Shown here: positions 33,301 to 47,245 of the stretch, piece after piece
How positions within the stretch are numbered: position 1 is the stretch's first letter
Layout of the letters: each line of letters starts with the position of its first letter
Source of the DNA: Cololabis saira
Taxonomy: Eukaryota > Chordata > Actinopteri > Beloniformes > Belonidae
DNA length: 64,000 bases
Direction of reading: 5' to 3'
Assembly: GCF_033807715.1 (NCBI RefSeq)
Contig: NC_084599.1
Coordinates: 5,756,125-5,820,124, forward strand
Made by a program: the position numbers and the translations under genes
The notes under the pieces: model-generated
Seen by the model: only the letters and a program-made list of their open reading frames with translations
The model's database searches: none
Told to the model about the DNA's origin: nothing

Positions 33301-33668
33301 CAGGACTGTCTCAGAAAATTAGAATATTTTGATAAAGTTCTTTATTTTCTGTAATAAAATTAAAAAAACAAAAATGTCATACATTCTGGATTCATTACAA
33401 ATCAACTGAAATATTGCAAGCCTTTTATTATTTTAATATTGCTGATTATTGCTTACAGTTTAAGATTAAGATTCCTAGAATATTCTAATTCTTTGAGATG
33501 GGATATTTGAGTTTTCTTAAGCTGTAAACCATGATCAGCAATATTAAAATAATAAAAAGCTTGCAATATTTCAGTTTTTTTGTAATGAATCCAGAATGTA
33601 TGACATTTTTGCATTACAGAAAATAAAAGGACTTTATCACAATATTCTAATTTTCTGAGACAGTCCTG
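33301..33668. mobile_element. Mariner-type MITE with TA target duplications
   Basis: 368 bp bounded by inverted repeats CAGGACTGTCTCAGAAAATT and its complement, flanked by TA on both sides. The interior folds back as a long imperfect palindrome. A truncated copy is at 18,080. Confidence 0.88.
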
Positions 33669-33798
33669 TAGTTATTTAAAGTACGGCTTTCTAAGGTATC
33701 CGTCATTTGTGTGATGTCACAGATGGACCCAACAAATCTACCAATCAGCATTCAGGAAGATTCTCGGGAGTTCTTGTGGACAGGATTACGGAAGAGTA

Positions 33799-34092
33799 TC
33801 AGGGCCATGCAGGAGAGAAAATATTTGAGAGGGGAAGAGTTTTTTTATTGTACACTTCGAAAAAAAAGTCGAAACGTGGAGAAAAAATTCAAAATGTCGA
33901 GATTAATGTTGAAATACAATTTCAAGAATAAAGTCGAAATTTCGCCTTTTTTCTCAACATTTAGAATTTTTCCTCGAAATTGTACTTCAACATTAATCTC
34001 GACATTTTGACATTTTCCTCAAAGTGCATAATGAAAAAAAAAATGTTCCTCCTCTAAAATATTATTTTTAGTTTTCTCCTGCCTGGCCCTAA
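33799..34092. repeat. Palindromic MITE, copy 1
   Basis: Left 'agggccatgcaggagagaaa' and right 'tttctcctgcctggccct' are inverted. The interior is a fold-back with 'gtcgagattaatgttgaa' and its complement. A related, longer copy is at 37,884-38,447. Confidence 0.75.
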
Positions 34093-34173
34093 TACTTCTC
34101 TGTACAAGATTACCCATCTGACTCTAGATGTGCTTTTATAAAAGACTGGGACCTCAAATTGGTGTGGAGACTC

Positions 34174-34179
34174 TTTATT
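34174..34179 (-). terminator. Polyadenylation signal of lrrc41
   Basis: TTTATT on the plus strand reads AATAAA on the minus strand, 162 nt downstream of the lrrc41 stop codon. Confidence 0.65.
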
Positions 34180-34340
34180 GTTCTGGTCTTTGTCGATAAA
34201 AAAAACCATAAACTCTGTTTGACTTCAAAAATGTAGAAACTAAACAGCTGAACAGAAGAAGAATGTTGATTTTACAGAAGTTTGGCAGTAAAACCGATAA
34301 AATACCCAGTCTGTAAAAGAATGGTGGAGCTTCTCCACCT

Positions 34341-34560
34341 TCACATGTTGCTCACATGGTCCACCATGGTGTCGGTGGACTTCCAGCCCTCCACCAGCAG
34401 GGCGGCCACCAGCTCCAGCCGCTGCAGCGCGGCCGTCCACGTGTCCGGGTCCCGGTCCGCCGGGTTCTCCCTCAGGTCCAGGACCAGGCCCTGGGGGGCA
34501 GCCAGACCTGCCAGCCTCTTAGCGAACCGCAGCAGCTCCGGCGGCCGGATGAAGTTGGAG
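34341..34560 (-). CDS. lrrc41: lrrc41 exon 10 (last coding exon)
   Basis: The acceptor is 'gtcgtcctcag'. It encodes the last leucine-rich repeat ('SNFIRPPELLRFAKRL') and C terminus, with stop TGA at 34,343-34,341. It corresponds to the human 'SSNCIKPDGLLEFAKRLE' end. The exon starts in phase 2. Confidence 0.92.
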
Positions 34561-37500
34561 CTGAGGACGACAAACGAGACAACGAAGGAATGAGCTGATG
34601 GTGACGGAGCAGGCTCTGCTGACTGAAGGATCATGGGAAATATGAGGCTCTGCAGACTTCTGGGAGGTATTTGTCTAAAACTAAGACGCACCACGAGTGA
34701 TGACTTTTAATGTTTTGAGGCAAGAAAGGGATCTAAAACTAACTTTCCCGGTCATGAAATCACTACACTGACTTCCAGTGAGTCAAAGAATACAGTTTAA
34801 AATCTTCCTGCTGGTCTACAAAGACCTGAATGGTCTTGGACCAAAATACATGGTTTATCTGTTAGTTCCTATGAAGCTCCCAGACCCCTGAGCTTCATCT
34901 GGATCTGTTAGTTCCTATGAAGCTCCCAGACCCCTGAGGTTCATCTGGATCTGGTTTGTTGTGGTTCCAGAACCAGAACCAAGCAAGGTTCAGCAGCGTT
35001 CAGTTATTCTGCTCCTCACCGGTGGAACAAACTTCCTGTAAACCTGAGGTCTGCTGCAACTGTAGATCCTTTAAATCAGGATAAAAACATTACTGTGTAA
35101 TTAAATACTTACCTGCTGTACTCTACTGTCCTTACTTTTAACAACTTGTGCTTTTTATTATTTTACCTCTTTTCTTATCATTTTATTTCATTTTATTTGT
35201 TATTTAAAGCAGTACAATGTAACTTTTCCACCTCAATATCATATTTCCAGAGTCATTGTGATGGAACATCAACTTCCAACAGGTTTAATGAACCTCTGTC
35301 ATGGTCTGAGGGGTCTGTGTTGCCTGCACTGGCACTATGTAACTTTGAGGAGCATGGTAGGAACCCTTCCACACTACTGGTAAAGCACTACCGCTTTTGT
35401 CCAAAGGAGACGCCAAACTCAACGAAAGCTGAAAGTTACATTGTGCTGCTTTAAAGGGATTGTGACATGAAAAACACATTTTTCTTGATTTTTTGTGTTT
35501 TGTTGGGTGTCTTGACATCAATTACACCCAAAAAACAACGAACTTTTAACATTCAGTGTATTGTGTGCTTTCTGGGATTTTCCGCATAACTGTGCAAAAA
35601 CGGCGCACCTGGTTTGGTGGCGGGTCGTTATGTATAGACCCGCTAAATCACCGCCCCCTCCACCCAGCTCCCTGCCTCCTCTCCTCTCCAGCGCACCATA
35701 AAGGCTGATTTATGGTTCCGCGTTACACCGACGCAGAGCCTACGGCGTAGGGTTACGCGGCGACGCGCACCGTTCGCTGAACCCTACGGCGTAGGCTCTG
35801 CGTCGATTTAACGCGGAACCATAAATCAGGCTTAACACGGAGCTGTTTAGAGCCTCTTCTGTTCTAATCACCGGAGGAAAACTGCTAAGAAGACCCGCGG
35901 CCACTGACTGGACTTAAGATAAGGGGACAGTGCTGCTTGCATGCCTTTATTTTGATGATTGTTTGCTGTGGTTCGCCCTCCTGCTTTTCCGTGCATGCTT
36001 CGCCTGTCGCTCTCGGCAACTCTCCGACGCCGCTGTGAGCGTATGGCTGGAGGAGGAGGAGGTTTGGAGGAGGAGCGGAGCAATGATTGACAGGAAAGGG
36101 GGAAAGGACCCGTTTTTCACGGCGCAAAAAAACACTGTAATAAAAAGCCAGGAAAAAGAGTACTAGAGTGAAGTTTTTCTTGTTACACTCTTTTAGACAC
36201 ATTTGAGGGATGTTGGCCAAGACTTTTAATAGTGTTAAAAGCATGTTAAAAATGATGTCACAATACCTTTAAGCATACTCTTAAATTAAAAACTTATGAT
36301 TTTTGAAAAACACGTGAAGTTATGGATAAGCCCTGAATGCAGGCATTGTGACATAGAATTGTCAAATTGGTTTAATTCACCGTATGAATTGTTACAGATT
36401 ACTTTTGTAATACTGTATTTGACCCGGTCTTTGTACGTTTTGACCGTATAGAAACGTAATTCTTGCCATTTTAAGAATGAGATGTACCTGCTGTACTCTA
36501 CTGCCCTTACTTTTTAACAACTTGTGCTTTTTATTATTTTACCTCTTTCCTAATCATTTTATTTCATTTTATTTGTTATTTACTGTTTAATTGTGTCTTG
36601 CTGCTTTTAATGTTGATGTAAAGCACTTTGGATTACCCTTGCCTTGCCTTTTTGGACATGACTTCAAACCAGAATAATCTCCTGAAGGTTTTAATCACTT
36701 TTACTGATCTGCTTTTGATTATCTGAGTTCATTGATCTTCACACCTTGAAAGCTGTGAAAGGAGGGAATTGTTGGGAACTTATTTTAGCCTTTGCAGGAC
36801 TAGGAGAACTAAAACACACATTAAAAAGGGCTAAACATCATTTGTGAGTGTTCTAACATTCAGGTATCCCAGGCTCTCGTAGGTTAACTCGTCATCACTG
36901 GAAGTGGTTCCCTCGTCTCAGGAAACCAGCGACGGAGAGCAGCAGCCCAGAGCGGTTACTAGAGTTCAACACTGAATCCACCATGTTTGGAGCCAAAGCA
37001 GACAAAGAGACCAGAGTGATCGGACCAATCAAGGCTCCAACGAAGGGAGGCCAAGTCTAAACCACGGTTCCTCCCCAGTTTAGACAATTATTTTGAAATA
37101 TTTATCTAAATATTTGCATTTTTGTCAGAAGAAAACTATGAAGCACATTCTTGATCTGTTCTTTTCTGGGAGGTTGTCAGGGGAACCAAACGGTCTGTAT
37201 GAAAGTTTACTTTGAATCTCCAATAAGAAAAAGTTGTTTGTCTTTATTTCTAACTATCTTCTCTCTCTCATCATGCATGCAATAAACATGCTTTAAAATC
37301 AACCTCTGTAGTCTCTGCTCGTCCTTCAGGGTCCATCACATCTGCTCTGAGAACATCTGCTGTGTTCTGCTTCTGTCCACGGAGATAAAAAACATTTACA
37401 ATCTTTTACTTCTCAAATTAAAAAAGGGACCAACGTTTTGGAGGGATTTTCAAAATAAAAGAAGCGATAACAAAAAGCAGACTGAAGTACAGATCTGTCA

Positions 37501-40500
37501 ACAAACGTTTGACTTAAAGCGCTAAGCGTGTTCAGATGTTTGTGTACTTCTCCCTGCGACCCGTCAGAACCTCAGAACCTGCTGGTTCCAGCTCGGCTCT
37601 AGAGCTCACAGATCTGGGTTTCCTGTTCCTGTCGGTGACCACGAGGACGACAGAACCTACGGGGTTGAGAAGATCTCACCTGATGTCCAGCCGCTTCACG
37701 GAGCTGGGTGCCGGCCCGGAGAACAGTTCTGCCAGAACCCAGACGCTCCTGGCTGTGGAGACAGGAGACGTTAACCGTTGGTTCTGAGTCCTGCTCTACA
37801 AGCACAGCTGCTGGAATGACAGAATCCAGCTGAAGGGAGAAGCAGGTAAAGCCACAAGCAGGAAATTAAGGAGTACCAGAGAGTATTAGGGCCAGGCAGG
37901 AGAAAAATAAAAATAATATTTTAGAGGAGGAAGATTTTTTTTTATTATGCACTTCGAGAAAAAAGTTGAAATGTTGAGAAAAAAGTTGAAATGTTGAGAA
38001 AAAAGTTGAAATGTTGAGAAAAAAGTTGAAATGTCGAGATTAATGTTGAAGTACAATTTCGAGAAAAAAGTCCAAATGTTGAGAAAAAAGTCAAAATTTT
38101 GAGAATAAAGTCAACCTTCTGTGACTATAACAAACAGTGCATGTGACTGTCTTTACAAAATGCCTCGTAGGCCTATAGACCCTCCAAAGATGGAAGTTAG
38201 TTAGTTAGTTAATTGGTTAGTTAGTTAGTTAGTTAGTTAGTTCCGGCTGCTGCTGCAGAGCAGTCAGTCGCTCTCTAAAGGATTGGATGGGCCAGAGGAG
38301 ACATTTACACCTTATTCACCAAAATGTATTTCAACATTAATCTCCCACATTTCGACTTTTTTCTTGACATTTCGACTTTTTTCTCCAAGTGCACAATAAA
38401 AAGAAATCTTCCCCTCTCAAATATTTGTTCTCCTGCCTGGCCCTGATACCGTAGAAGGAGGGACACAACAGAAACATCCTAAACTATTGATACAAGAGGA
38501 ACTGGACAAACGCCCCGTGATTTCATGCTCATGCACGTGATTTCATGCTTCATGCATTCTGCTGGTCCTGCTTCAGTTCTGCTGGTCCTGCTTCAGTTCT
38601 GCGTTCAGATTCAGTAAACTGATAATAATTCCATCACAGGTGACCATGAGCTGAGTGAAGCTAACACAGCTCAGCGTGATTGACAGGAGGTGGGCGTGTC
38701 CCAGCTGGTTTCCCAGACCTGTTGGTTCGGTCCATGTCCAACACGGCACCACTCGTCCTCAGAAAACCTGCGTTTGACATCCAGTTCTTCCCTCCGGTGT
38801 TCTCTTCAGCTGCTCCACTGGTACCAGACTGATCTCCCACCAAGAGCCACAGCCCCACAGGATTTCCTCATGTTTCAGTAGAAGAGCAGAGACTGAAAGG
38901 TGGTCTTACCGATGCGGTTCTGAGCCAGACTGAGCGTGTGCAGTGAAGGCAGCGTCTTCAGAGCCTCCACCAGCTGCTGCAGACCTCCGTCTTTATCCAC
39001 ACAACTCTCCAGGAGACGACAGTCACTCAACCTGAGGTCTGACAGGACAGGAGGACAGGAGGACAGGAGGACAGGAGGACAGGAGGACAGGAGGACAGGA
39101 GGACAGGAGGACAATTCAATTCAATTCAATTCAATTTTATTTATATAGCGTCTAATACAACAGAGTTGTCTCTAGACGCTTTACAGAGACCCATACCCAG
39201 AACATGACCCCCGAGGACAGGAGGACAGGAGGACAGGAGGACAGGAGGACAGGAGGACAGGAGACGGTCAGGGGGGGGAGTCCAAGCCACATATTGATTA
39301 CATTAGACAGAAATTGTCAAGATCTATTGGTATTATTTAAAAAACAAGGGATCTGTTGGACAAAAAAATTTTGCACATATTGTATTTCTCTTATAAAGCC
39401 ATACATGTCATATTGTGGGGATTTGGGGAAACACATACAGAACTGATATAGACCTTATAGTTAAACTCCAGACAAGAGTTATAAGAATAATAAATAAAGT
39501 TTCCTATCACGATACTACTAATACATTATTATTAGAGTCAGCCACATAAAAATTCACAGATATTGTTTATTTAAAAACATGAGAAATATTATTTCGAGTT
39601 AAGAATAAAAGCCTCCCTACTTGTATTCAACATTTCTTTAGATTAAAAGAAACAAATTATAATTAAGAAGGCTATGGGTCTTTGAAACATGTTATGTGAG
39701 GACTAATGTTAAATACAGATGCGTTTAATTTTTGGGAGTCAAATTATGGAATGGACTTTGTGATGAACTGGAATGATGTAGATCTCTGTTGAGTTTTAAA
39801 ATAATGTTGAAAGACAAAATAATTAAAGGAGCTGTATGTAAGAGCAATAATAAAACGAATCATAAAATGACCCCGATATGTCAACAGACATTTAAAAATC
39901 ATGTTCATTTCAAATACTTATGTCACTGACAACAGCACTCAAGCCAGGATATTCCAGTTTAAAAAGAGGAGTTGCAGCCCTCAACTGATGTTTATGTTGT
40001 CATTTTTTGTTTTGGCCTGAAGCTCCACCCTCCACCTATCTCCCAATCACCAAGTCAGTATTGTTTCTGAAGCTCCACCCTCCACCTATCTCCCAATCAC
40101 CAAGTCAGTATTGTTTCTGAAGCTCCACCCTCCACCTATCTCCCAATCACCAAGTCAGTATTGTTTCTGAAGCTCCACCCTCCACCTATCTCCCAATCAC
40201 CAAGTCAGTATTGTTTCTGAAGCTCCCCCCTCCACCTATCTCCCAATCATGAAGTCAGTATTGTTTCGGCATCCGGGTTGCCAGCTCGGCTCTAATTATT
40301 GCAGCCATGGCAGCCTACGTTCCTGCTGCATTCTGCAGCCTACCTGGCAACCTCTGGTCGGGGGGAGGAGGGGGAGGGTACACGCCGCTCAACAATATTT
40401 GGAAAGTGACTGCAGTACCAGTTTTGGACATTTCTTACAGACGGCTCCTTTAAGGATTACAATGCAAAATGGTTTGAATATAATTTAATTATGCAGAGCG

Positions 40501-43500
40501 ATTTAAAGTAAATTTTCTTTTCTTTCTTGTCTTTTGTATTACTGATAAACTGGGTTATCTTTTGGAAGGTACAGGATCGGCAGAAATAAGCCTCGGCTTC
40601 AGCCTACTCCTTTTTCGGTTTCACAGAGTTCGTGTGTTATTGGTTATTGTGTGAAACTGATTAGTGTAGATATGTAGGATAATGTTTTGTCAGTTACATG
40701 CACACAAGTTAGGTTGCATATAATGTAATGTAACTGAAATAAACTATTGATTCATTCCCTCCTGGTGAAAGCAGAGTGAAGATGGACCCGGAGCAGCAGC
40801 AGCAGCACGGAGCTCGTCTCACCTTCCAGCTCACAGTCCTTCAGCAGGTGCAGGAGCTCAGGAAGACAGTCCGACAGCTTCATGTCCTCCAGGTGGAGGG
40901 TCTTCAGGCGCCGGTTCCACTCTGAAAAACATTTCAATGACATTTTAAGAGAGTTTTATGTCCCTGTCAGAAACTTCAAAGGGGAACTCTCTGGACTGAG
41001 CAGCTCCATCGTCTCCGTGCAGGACTCAACAGATACGGTGGAGCAGTGAACAGTGACTTTCTCCTAAAAAGAAGCAGAAGAAAAGACGACATGCAGGACT
41101 AACGTCAGGAGAGATGGGACTATTCTTTTCCACAACGGCGCTATTTTTACTGGATAATATGTATTTTTGATTAATTAAAAACTACATAAAATAGATTGTG
41201 TATTCCTCTTTCATATTTACATTATTGGTAACCGTTTTATAAAAGCAATACATCACTTTGCGTCGGGCCGAAGAACATATAATGTAATGCAATATAATGA
41301 GCGTATACCACAGCATGTCGTGATGTATTGCTTAAATATTCATATTTAATTTATATTATAATATAATAATAATTTAATCAAATTATAGTATTTGACAATA
41401 ATGGAGTCCCACAGAACTAAGACCACAGGCCAGTCATTTTCAACAAGGAACACTGTGTGCAGCACCTCACTGTCAGGAAGCGTGGAGGGGTAGGACTGCA
41501 CGCACCCGTACGGTTCAACGGGTTGAGCAGGCGACTTATGTAAACCTTCCCCTGTACAGCGACGCGGGGTCCATTCCAGTCGCAGCATATTTTGCCCCTG
41601 CTTCCTACCTGTCTGTCTTTCACTGCAACTGTCAAATAAAGTCGCAAGAGCCGCATGATACCGGGCAAAGAGCCTGTTCCCATTCCTGTAAAAGTCGCCC
41701 AAAACGCCTATCCAAGGCAAACCCAAAGTAAATTGAAAGCTGTTCTTGAACCGTTTGAAGTACAGAGAGGGTTTAGGTGTCTTTTGAAAGGTAACACTCT
41801 GAAGTTCTTCCCCCAACTGTCCGAATCACTGTAACTACCACTACTATTCAGTAATCTCAGTTTGAACATGCTGTCCTTGTGGGTGACTTGCTGTGTGTCC
41901 TGTTTCCGTGCCGCAGCCACAGTTCCTGGCAGAAGGTGAACCACGCTGCAGGTTCTCCCTGGGACTGTCATTAGTGAGGACAGGCCTCCGCGCAGAGGAA
42001 GCAGGCCAGAGTCACGGGAGCAGCTCAAAAAACAACTGGCAAAATAAAACCCAAAGCAGCAACATACAACCCTCTCAAGAGTGATAACAAGGTGCTAAAT
42101 CCTGACACTCACTGAGCAGAAAGAGGACATTCCTGTTGATTTGGGCCGACCTGACACGCATCAGTCCCAGACTTTGATCACATCAAATCCACTGCGGTGG
42201 CACATAAAGACTAGTGATGCACCGAAATGAAAATTTGTGGCCGAAACCGAAACTAATAATAAACACTTGGCCCAATACCGAACAATACCGAACATGGTTC
42301 TTCACCAGTTTTTCATTTATTTTGCCAATTTTTTCACCATTGCATAAATCAAATACATTTGATTTAGGCTTTTCAAAGAAAAAAATCTTCTACAAAATTA
42401 CAAGGTAGAAAATATTTATTGAACATAAAAAAATGAAATTTTTTAAATTTCCCAGCATTATGTTGTTTTGGTTCCACCTCCTGGTGAACGTTAGGTAAAA
42501 TTCTTATGGGGTTAGTTTTTGGTTGGCCAACGATTTATGTAGTACGCAACGTTACGGGACGGAGCGGCCAGTCTATTTCCTTATTTTACAACGCTGTTAT
42601 TAACTGTTCGTTTTTTTTCCCCACTTATTCCACCGAACACCGAAAGTGTTTTTTTGCCTTTTTCGGCCGAACAATTTCGGTTACCAAACAATCGGTGCAT
42701 CACTAATAAAGACAGAATCCTAAAGCCCCGTCACTGTGCTGATATTTGTGCTCCTGACTGTATTGTTCCTACCAAGAGTCAGATGTGTGAGAGGGTGAAG
42801 CAGGAACTCTCCCCGTGGGAGGACCGGTACCTGCCAGAGTGTTGAGGAGCGAGCTCAGGGCCGAGCCGGTGGGCAGCCTGATCCCAGACAGATGAAGCCG
42901 GCCCAGCCGCGGGGACCGCCGCAGCACAGACAACAGGAAGTACAGGTTTGTGTGCAACTTGAACTGGACCGTCAGCTTCTCCAGAGGCAGCTCTGCAGAA
43001 AGACAAGAGCACATCATTAGACATAATCTCAACCTGGACCACTTCAGCGTCCAGCAACCATACACTCACCAGGACTAAAGCTTCTACAGGTGGAGCCGCT
43101 CAACCCACTGAGCTCTCCAGGACCCGTAGTTTCACTAATCTTTAGTACATCTTTACAAACATCGTAGATCCAATACCTGCTTTTATTCTGCAATTCACTG
43201 AAATGTTCACTCTTATTCATTCTTATTTATTTATACGGAAGCGTATTGCATTCACTTGAGAAAAAAAAAAATCTGCTCTGTTTTTCTGAATTAACGAAAT
43301 AATTATCTCAGAATTTGGAGAAAAACTTTTAATGAAAATAAATAAATCTGCTTCAGATCAGAATGGGCTTTCAGTCTGAACAACTGAAAGTCCTGAGGTG
43401 CCTGCGCAAAGTCGACAAACTAATAAAAATACCATCTATATAACTTAAAGACAAGAGTATCTCCCTATGTTTCAAACCAAAAGCAAAATTAAACTCGACA

Positions 43501-46413
43501 GGAACATGTTTGTATGAAATCCAGCTCTCAAGTGAATGACAGCTTCTTGCAAGTTGTGAGGTATCTGGTTAATTCAGAAAAACAGAGCAGATTTTACTTT
43601 GATTGTGACGTAAAAACGTTCGTTCGGTCATCCAGCAGAAATGTTTTATGCTCCAGTCAGCAGCTGGTCAACCTTTAGTGGCCCCTGAGCCATTAAAATA
43701 ATCCTCTCATCTGTCCCTAGGAACCTAGAGTGGACGTGTGGTAGAGTTCCTGCAACACGTCCGAGTGTGCGAGGGCTTGTGTGTTTGATGCACCTGAGAC
43801 GTTGGAGTCAGCAGTCGGGGGAGAGTTGGATGAGATGGGGAGACCCCACATGATGGCGTGGACCTCCGTCTGCAGGGATGTGAGTCGGGGACAGGCGTCC
43901 AGCAGCACCTCCATGAGGCCGGCGTTGGGCAGGACACTGATGTTCAGGTGGGTGATGAGGCTGCGGCCGCTGGCAGACAGATGCTTCAGAGCCCAGGCCA
44001 AAGTCAGCACGTCCTTCTCCTGGAACAGAGCTGACAGAACAACCAGTATGAACTTAGCTGAAGAGGTTTACACGGATTTTATTCATGTTTCTGCAGAGGA
44101 GGAGGAGTTAACACAACAGGCTGTTTCACATTTCCACCAGGCAACCATATTGTCATTGGAAACTACCGTATTTTCCGCACTATATGGCGCACCTAAAAGC
44201 CTTTAATTTTCTCAAAAACCGGCAGTGCGCCTTATATATGATAATTACGGTAATTTCTGTTACTGTAGTCAGGGGGATTGTGGGTAATGTAGTTGGTGTT
44301 ACCAAAGTAATGGCGCTAAAACCGTCAGGAATCGTCACAGACCTTCAAGACAACAGCAGCGAAGCTGACTCGCATAATGGAAACTTTGACAAGACGGAGC
44401 AAAGCTGGTTTTTATTTTGTTAATAAAGTTTGACATACGGTACTTTTCTTCTTGTTTTTTTTTTGCATTTGCTGTAGGATTTTGTAGCATTTCCTGTAGC
44501 GCAGCTCCATCAGGTAGATACGTAACTCAACCCCCGGCCACTATAGTACGGTATTTTACCAGATATTTATTTATGCGCCTTATAATGCGGTGCGCCTTAT
44601 ATATGGAAAAGGTTTTAAAATACGTCATTCATTGAAGATGCGCCTTATAATGCAGAAAATACGGTAGTCTTTACCTCTGTAGCACAAACAATACGACTGT
44701 TTGTGTCGATCCATTTGTGGGCTTTTAGTCGGTGTTCTGAACAAATCAGACAATAAACATCTTCATGACTGACTTCAGTCCATTTTCAGATAAACACCTC
44801 GTGTTTTCTGCAAGTTACGCCTTATTTCTAACATCTGCCTTCTTGACAGAAAGTGGTGTGAAGACGGTAGTTTGACCCCAGTGTTAACACTCCTACAAGG
44901 AAAAACTGTGTTTCCTCTACCGACCACCAGGGTCTGATCCAGACCTGCAGTAATACACGTATTTACAGTCTGTTCAAAAAAGAAAAGTTTTAGTCTCCAT
45001 AGCTAGATTTCACATCCATGACAACAAAATAAAATTATACAAAATAGCATGTTCATGCATAATTAGGCCCGTGGTGTTCTGAACCTCAGTATCACCACTT
45101 TACCCACATGTTCAGTCAACTTGACATCTAAGCTGTAAATAATGACCCAACAGAGCACAGTAGACGCTGGCAAAAATATCGATATGGGAATATATGGCAA
45201 TATATTTATATATATAAAATATGGCAATACTCTGCCGGCCAATTCGATATTGATATTCAAAATTTGAATTTCAGATTTTTTTTATTTTTCCAAATAATAA
45301 ATCATGTTTCAGATGTTGTAAATCCAGTACGACTTTATTTTATCCATGGGCTTAATGCCTTTTACAGTTTTCAGCTAACTATGCATGACATCGCAATATA
45401 TCGCTAAATTTCAACATTGTATCGTGACTCGAGTATCGTGATGTGTATCGTATCGTGAGGTCCTTGGCAATACCCACCCCTAGAGCACGGACCATCTTGT
45501 TTTCAATTAAATTTTATTTATATATCGTCTATTACAACAGAAGTTGTCTCCAGGATCTTTCCAGAGACCAGAACATGAACCCCCAAGCAATTATTACATA
45601 AACAATTACAACAACAATGGCAGGTAAAAACTCTCACTCATCTCACTCATCTTCTCCCGCTTTATCCGTTCCCGGGTCGCGGGGGCAGCAGCCTCAGCAG
45701 GGATGCCCAGACTTCCCTCACCCCAGACACTTCCTCCAGCTCTTCCGGGGGGAGTCCGAGGCGTTCCCAGGCCAGCCGAGAGACATAGTCTCTCCAGCGT
45801 GTCCTGGGTCTTCCCCGGGGTCTCCTCCCGGTGGGACATGCCTGGAACACCTCCCTAGGGAGGCGTCCAGGAGGATCCGGTACAGATGCCCAAGCCACCT
45901 CAGCTGACTCCTCTCAATGTGAAGGAGCAGCGGCTCGACTCCGAGCTCCTCCCGGGTGACCGAACTCCTCACCCTATCTCTAAGGGAGCGTCCAGCCACC
46001 CTGCGGAGGAAACTCATCTCTAAGGGAGCGTCCAGCCACCCTGCGGAGGAAACTCATCTCGGCCGCTTGTATCTGCGATCTAATCCTTTCGGTCACTACC
46101 AAAAGTTCATGACCATAGGTGAGGGTAGGGTAAAAAGGTAAAAACTCCCTCCACTTAAAGGAGCATGAGGCTCCTTTTAAAGGTATTGTGACATAATTTT
46201 TAACATGCTTTTAACACTATTAAAAGTCTTGGCCAATATCCCTCAAATGTGTCTAAAAAGGTGTAACAAGAAAAACTTCACTCCAGTACTCCATGCCTGG
46301 CTTTTTTATGACGGTGTTTTTTGCGCAGTGAAAAACGCGTCCTTTTCCCCCTTTCCTGTCAATCATTGCCCTGAGCTCTTCCCTCTTCGCTCGCCGCTAC
46401 TGAGGGAATCCTT

Positions 46414-46464
<51 letters not shown>

Positions 46465-47183
46465 TCGTCTGATCTGAGGTCGTAGGCGAAAAAAAAGGAG
46501 AGCGCGGGTGGAGAGGAGACGTCTCTCTCCCTCCAGCCCGCGGCTCAGTGCTCGGGTGATTTGTCTTGTGGGCAGAGAGAGGATAGGTGATGGGCAGGGA
46601 GCTGGGTGGAGGGGGCGGTGATTTAGCGGACCTATACGTATAGGTCCGCCACCCAACCAGATGCGCCGTTTTTGCATAGTTATGCGGAAACTCCCAGAAA
46701 GCACACAATACACTGAATGTTAAAAGTTCGTTTTTTTGGGTGTAATTGATGTCAAGACACCCAACAAAACACAAAAAATCAAGAAAAATGTGTTTTTCAT
46801 GTCACAATCCCTTTAAGAAATGAGACTCTCTAGCGCCACCCTTCACCACGACGGCCGTCGGGGGTACTGCAGCCAACAGTGAAGCCGGCACGGGAGAACG
46901 GGGAGAACGCACATGCAGCGTCATGTGACGTCACATCCGCAGGACAGCGCGGGAAATTCGGAGTCCGAATTGCAGCACATTTTGCAGCACACAGCCTGTT
47001 CAAGGCAAAGGAGAGATACACTAGAGCAGGGGTTCTTAACCTTTCTGACCTTGCGGCCCAATTTTTCCAGTACAGAGTGGCCCGGGGCCCATTAAATATT
47101 AAAATTGTATAGCTGGGGTATTCAACTAAAACTTTAAGAGGTCCATTTAGAGAAGATTTACTCAAGCGAAGGTCCAGAACATC

Positions 47184-47245
<62 letters not shown>

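Noticed and set aside
34282..34598. Plus-strand ORFs of 80-103 codons
   Set aside because: They are antisense to lrrc41 exon 10, whose splice sites and homology are clear.
38196..38244. (TTAG)n tract as a telomere-like repeat
   Set aside because: Vertebrate telomeres are TTAGGG. The tract is short, interrupted and inside a MITE.
40019..40268. Regular 50-bp repeats that superficially resemble a CRISPR array
   Set aside because: Units are contiguous with no unique spacers; this is a eukaryotic minisatellite.
43245..43597. Possible inverted-repeat element ('ctgctctgtttttctgaatt' and complement; 'cattcacttgag' and complement)
   Set aside because: The two pairs are not in mirrored order, so they do not form one TIR element. 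No target duplication was found.
46369..46482. Functional rRNA gene or rDNA contamination
   Set aside because: Only ~115 nt of 28S is present, and both junctions fall inside a TTAA element whose other parts match a sister copy, so it is a captured fragment.
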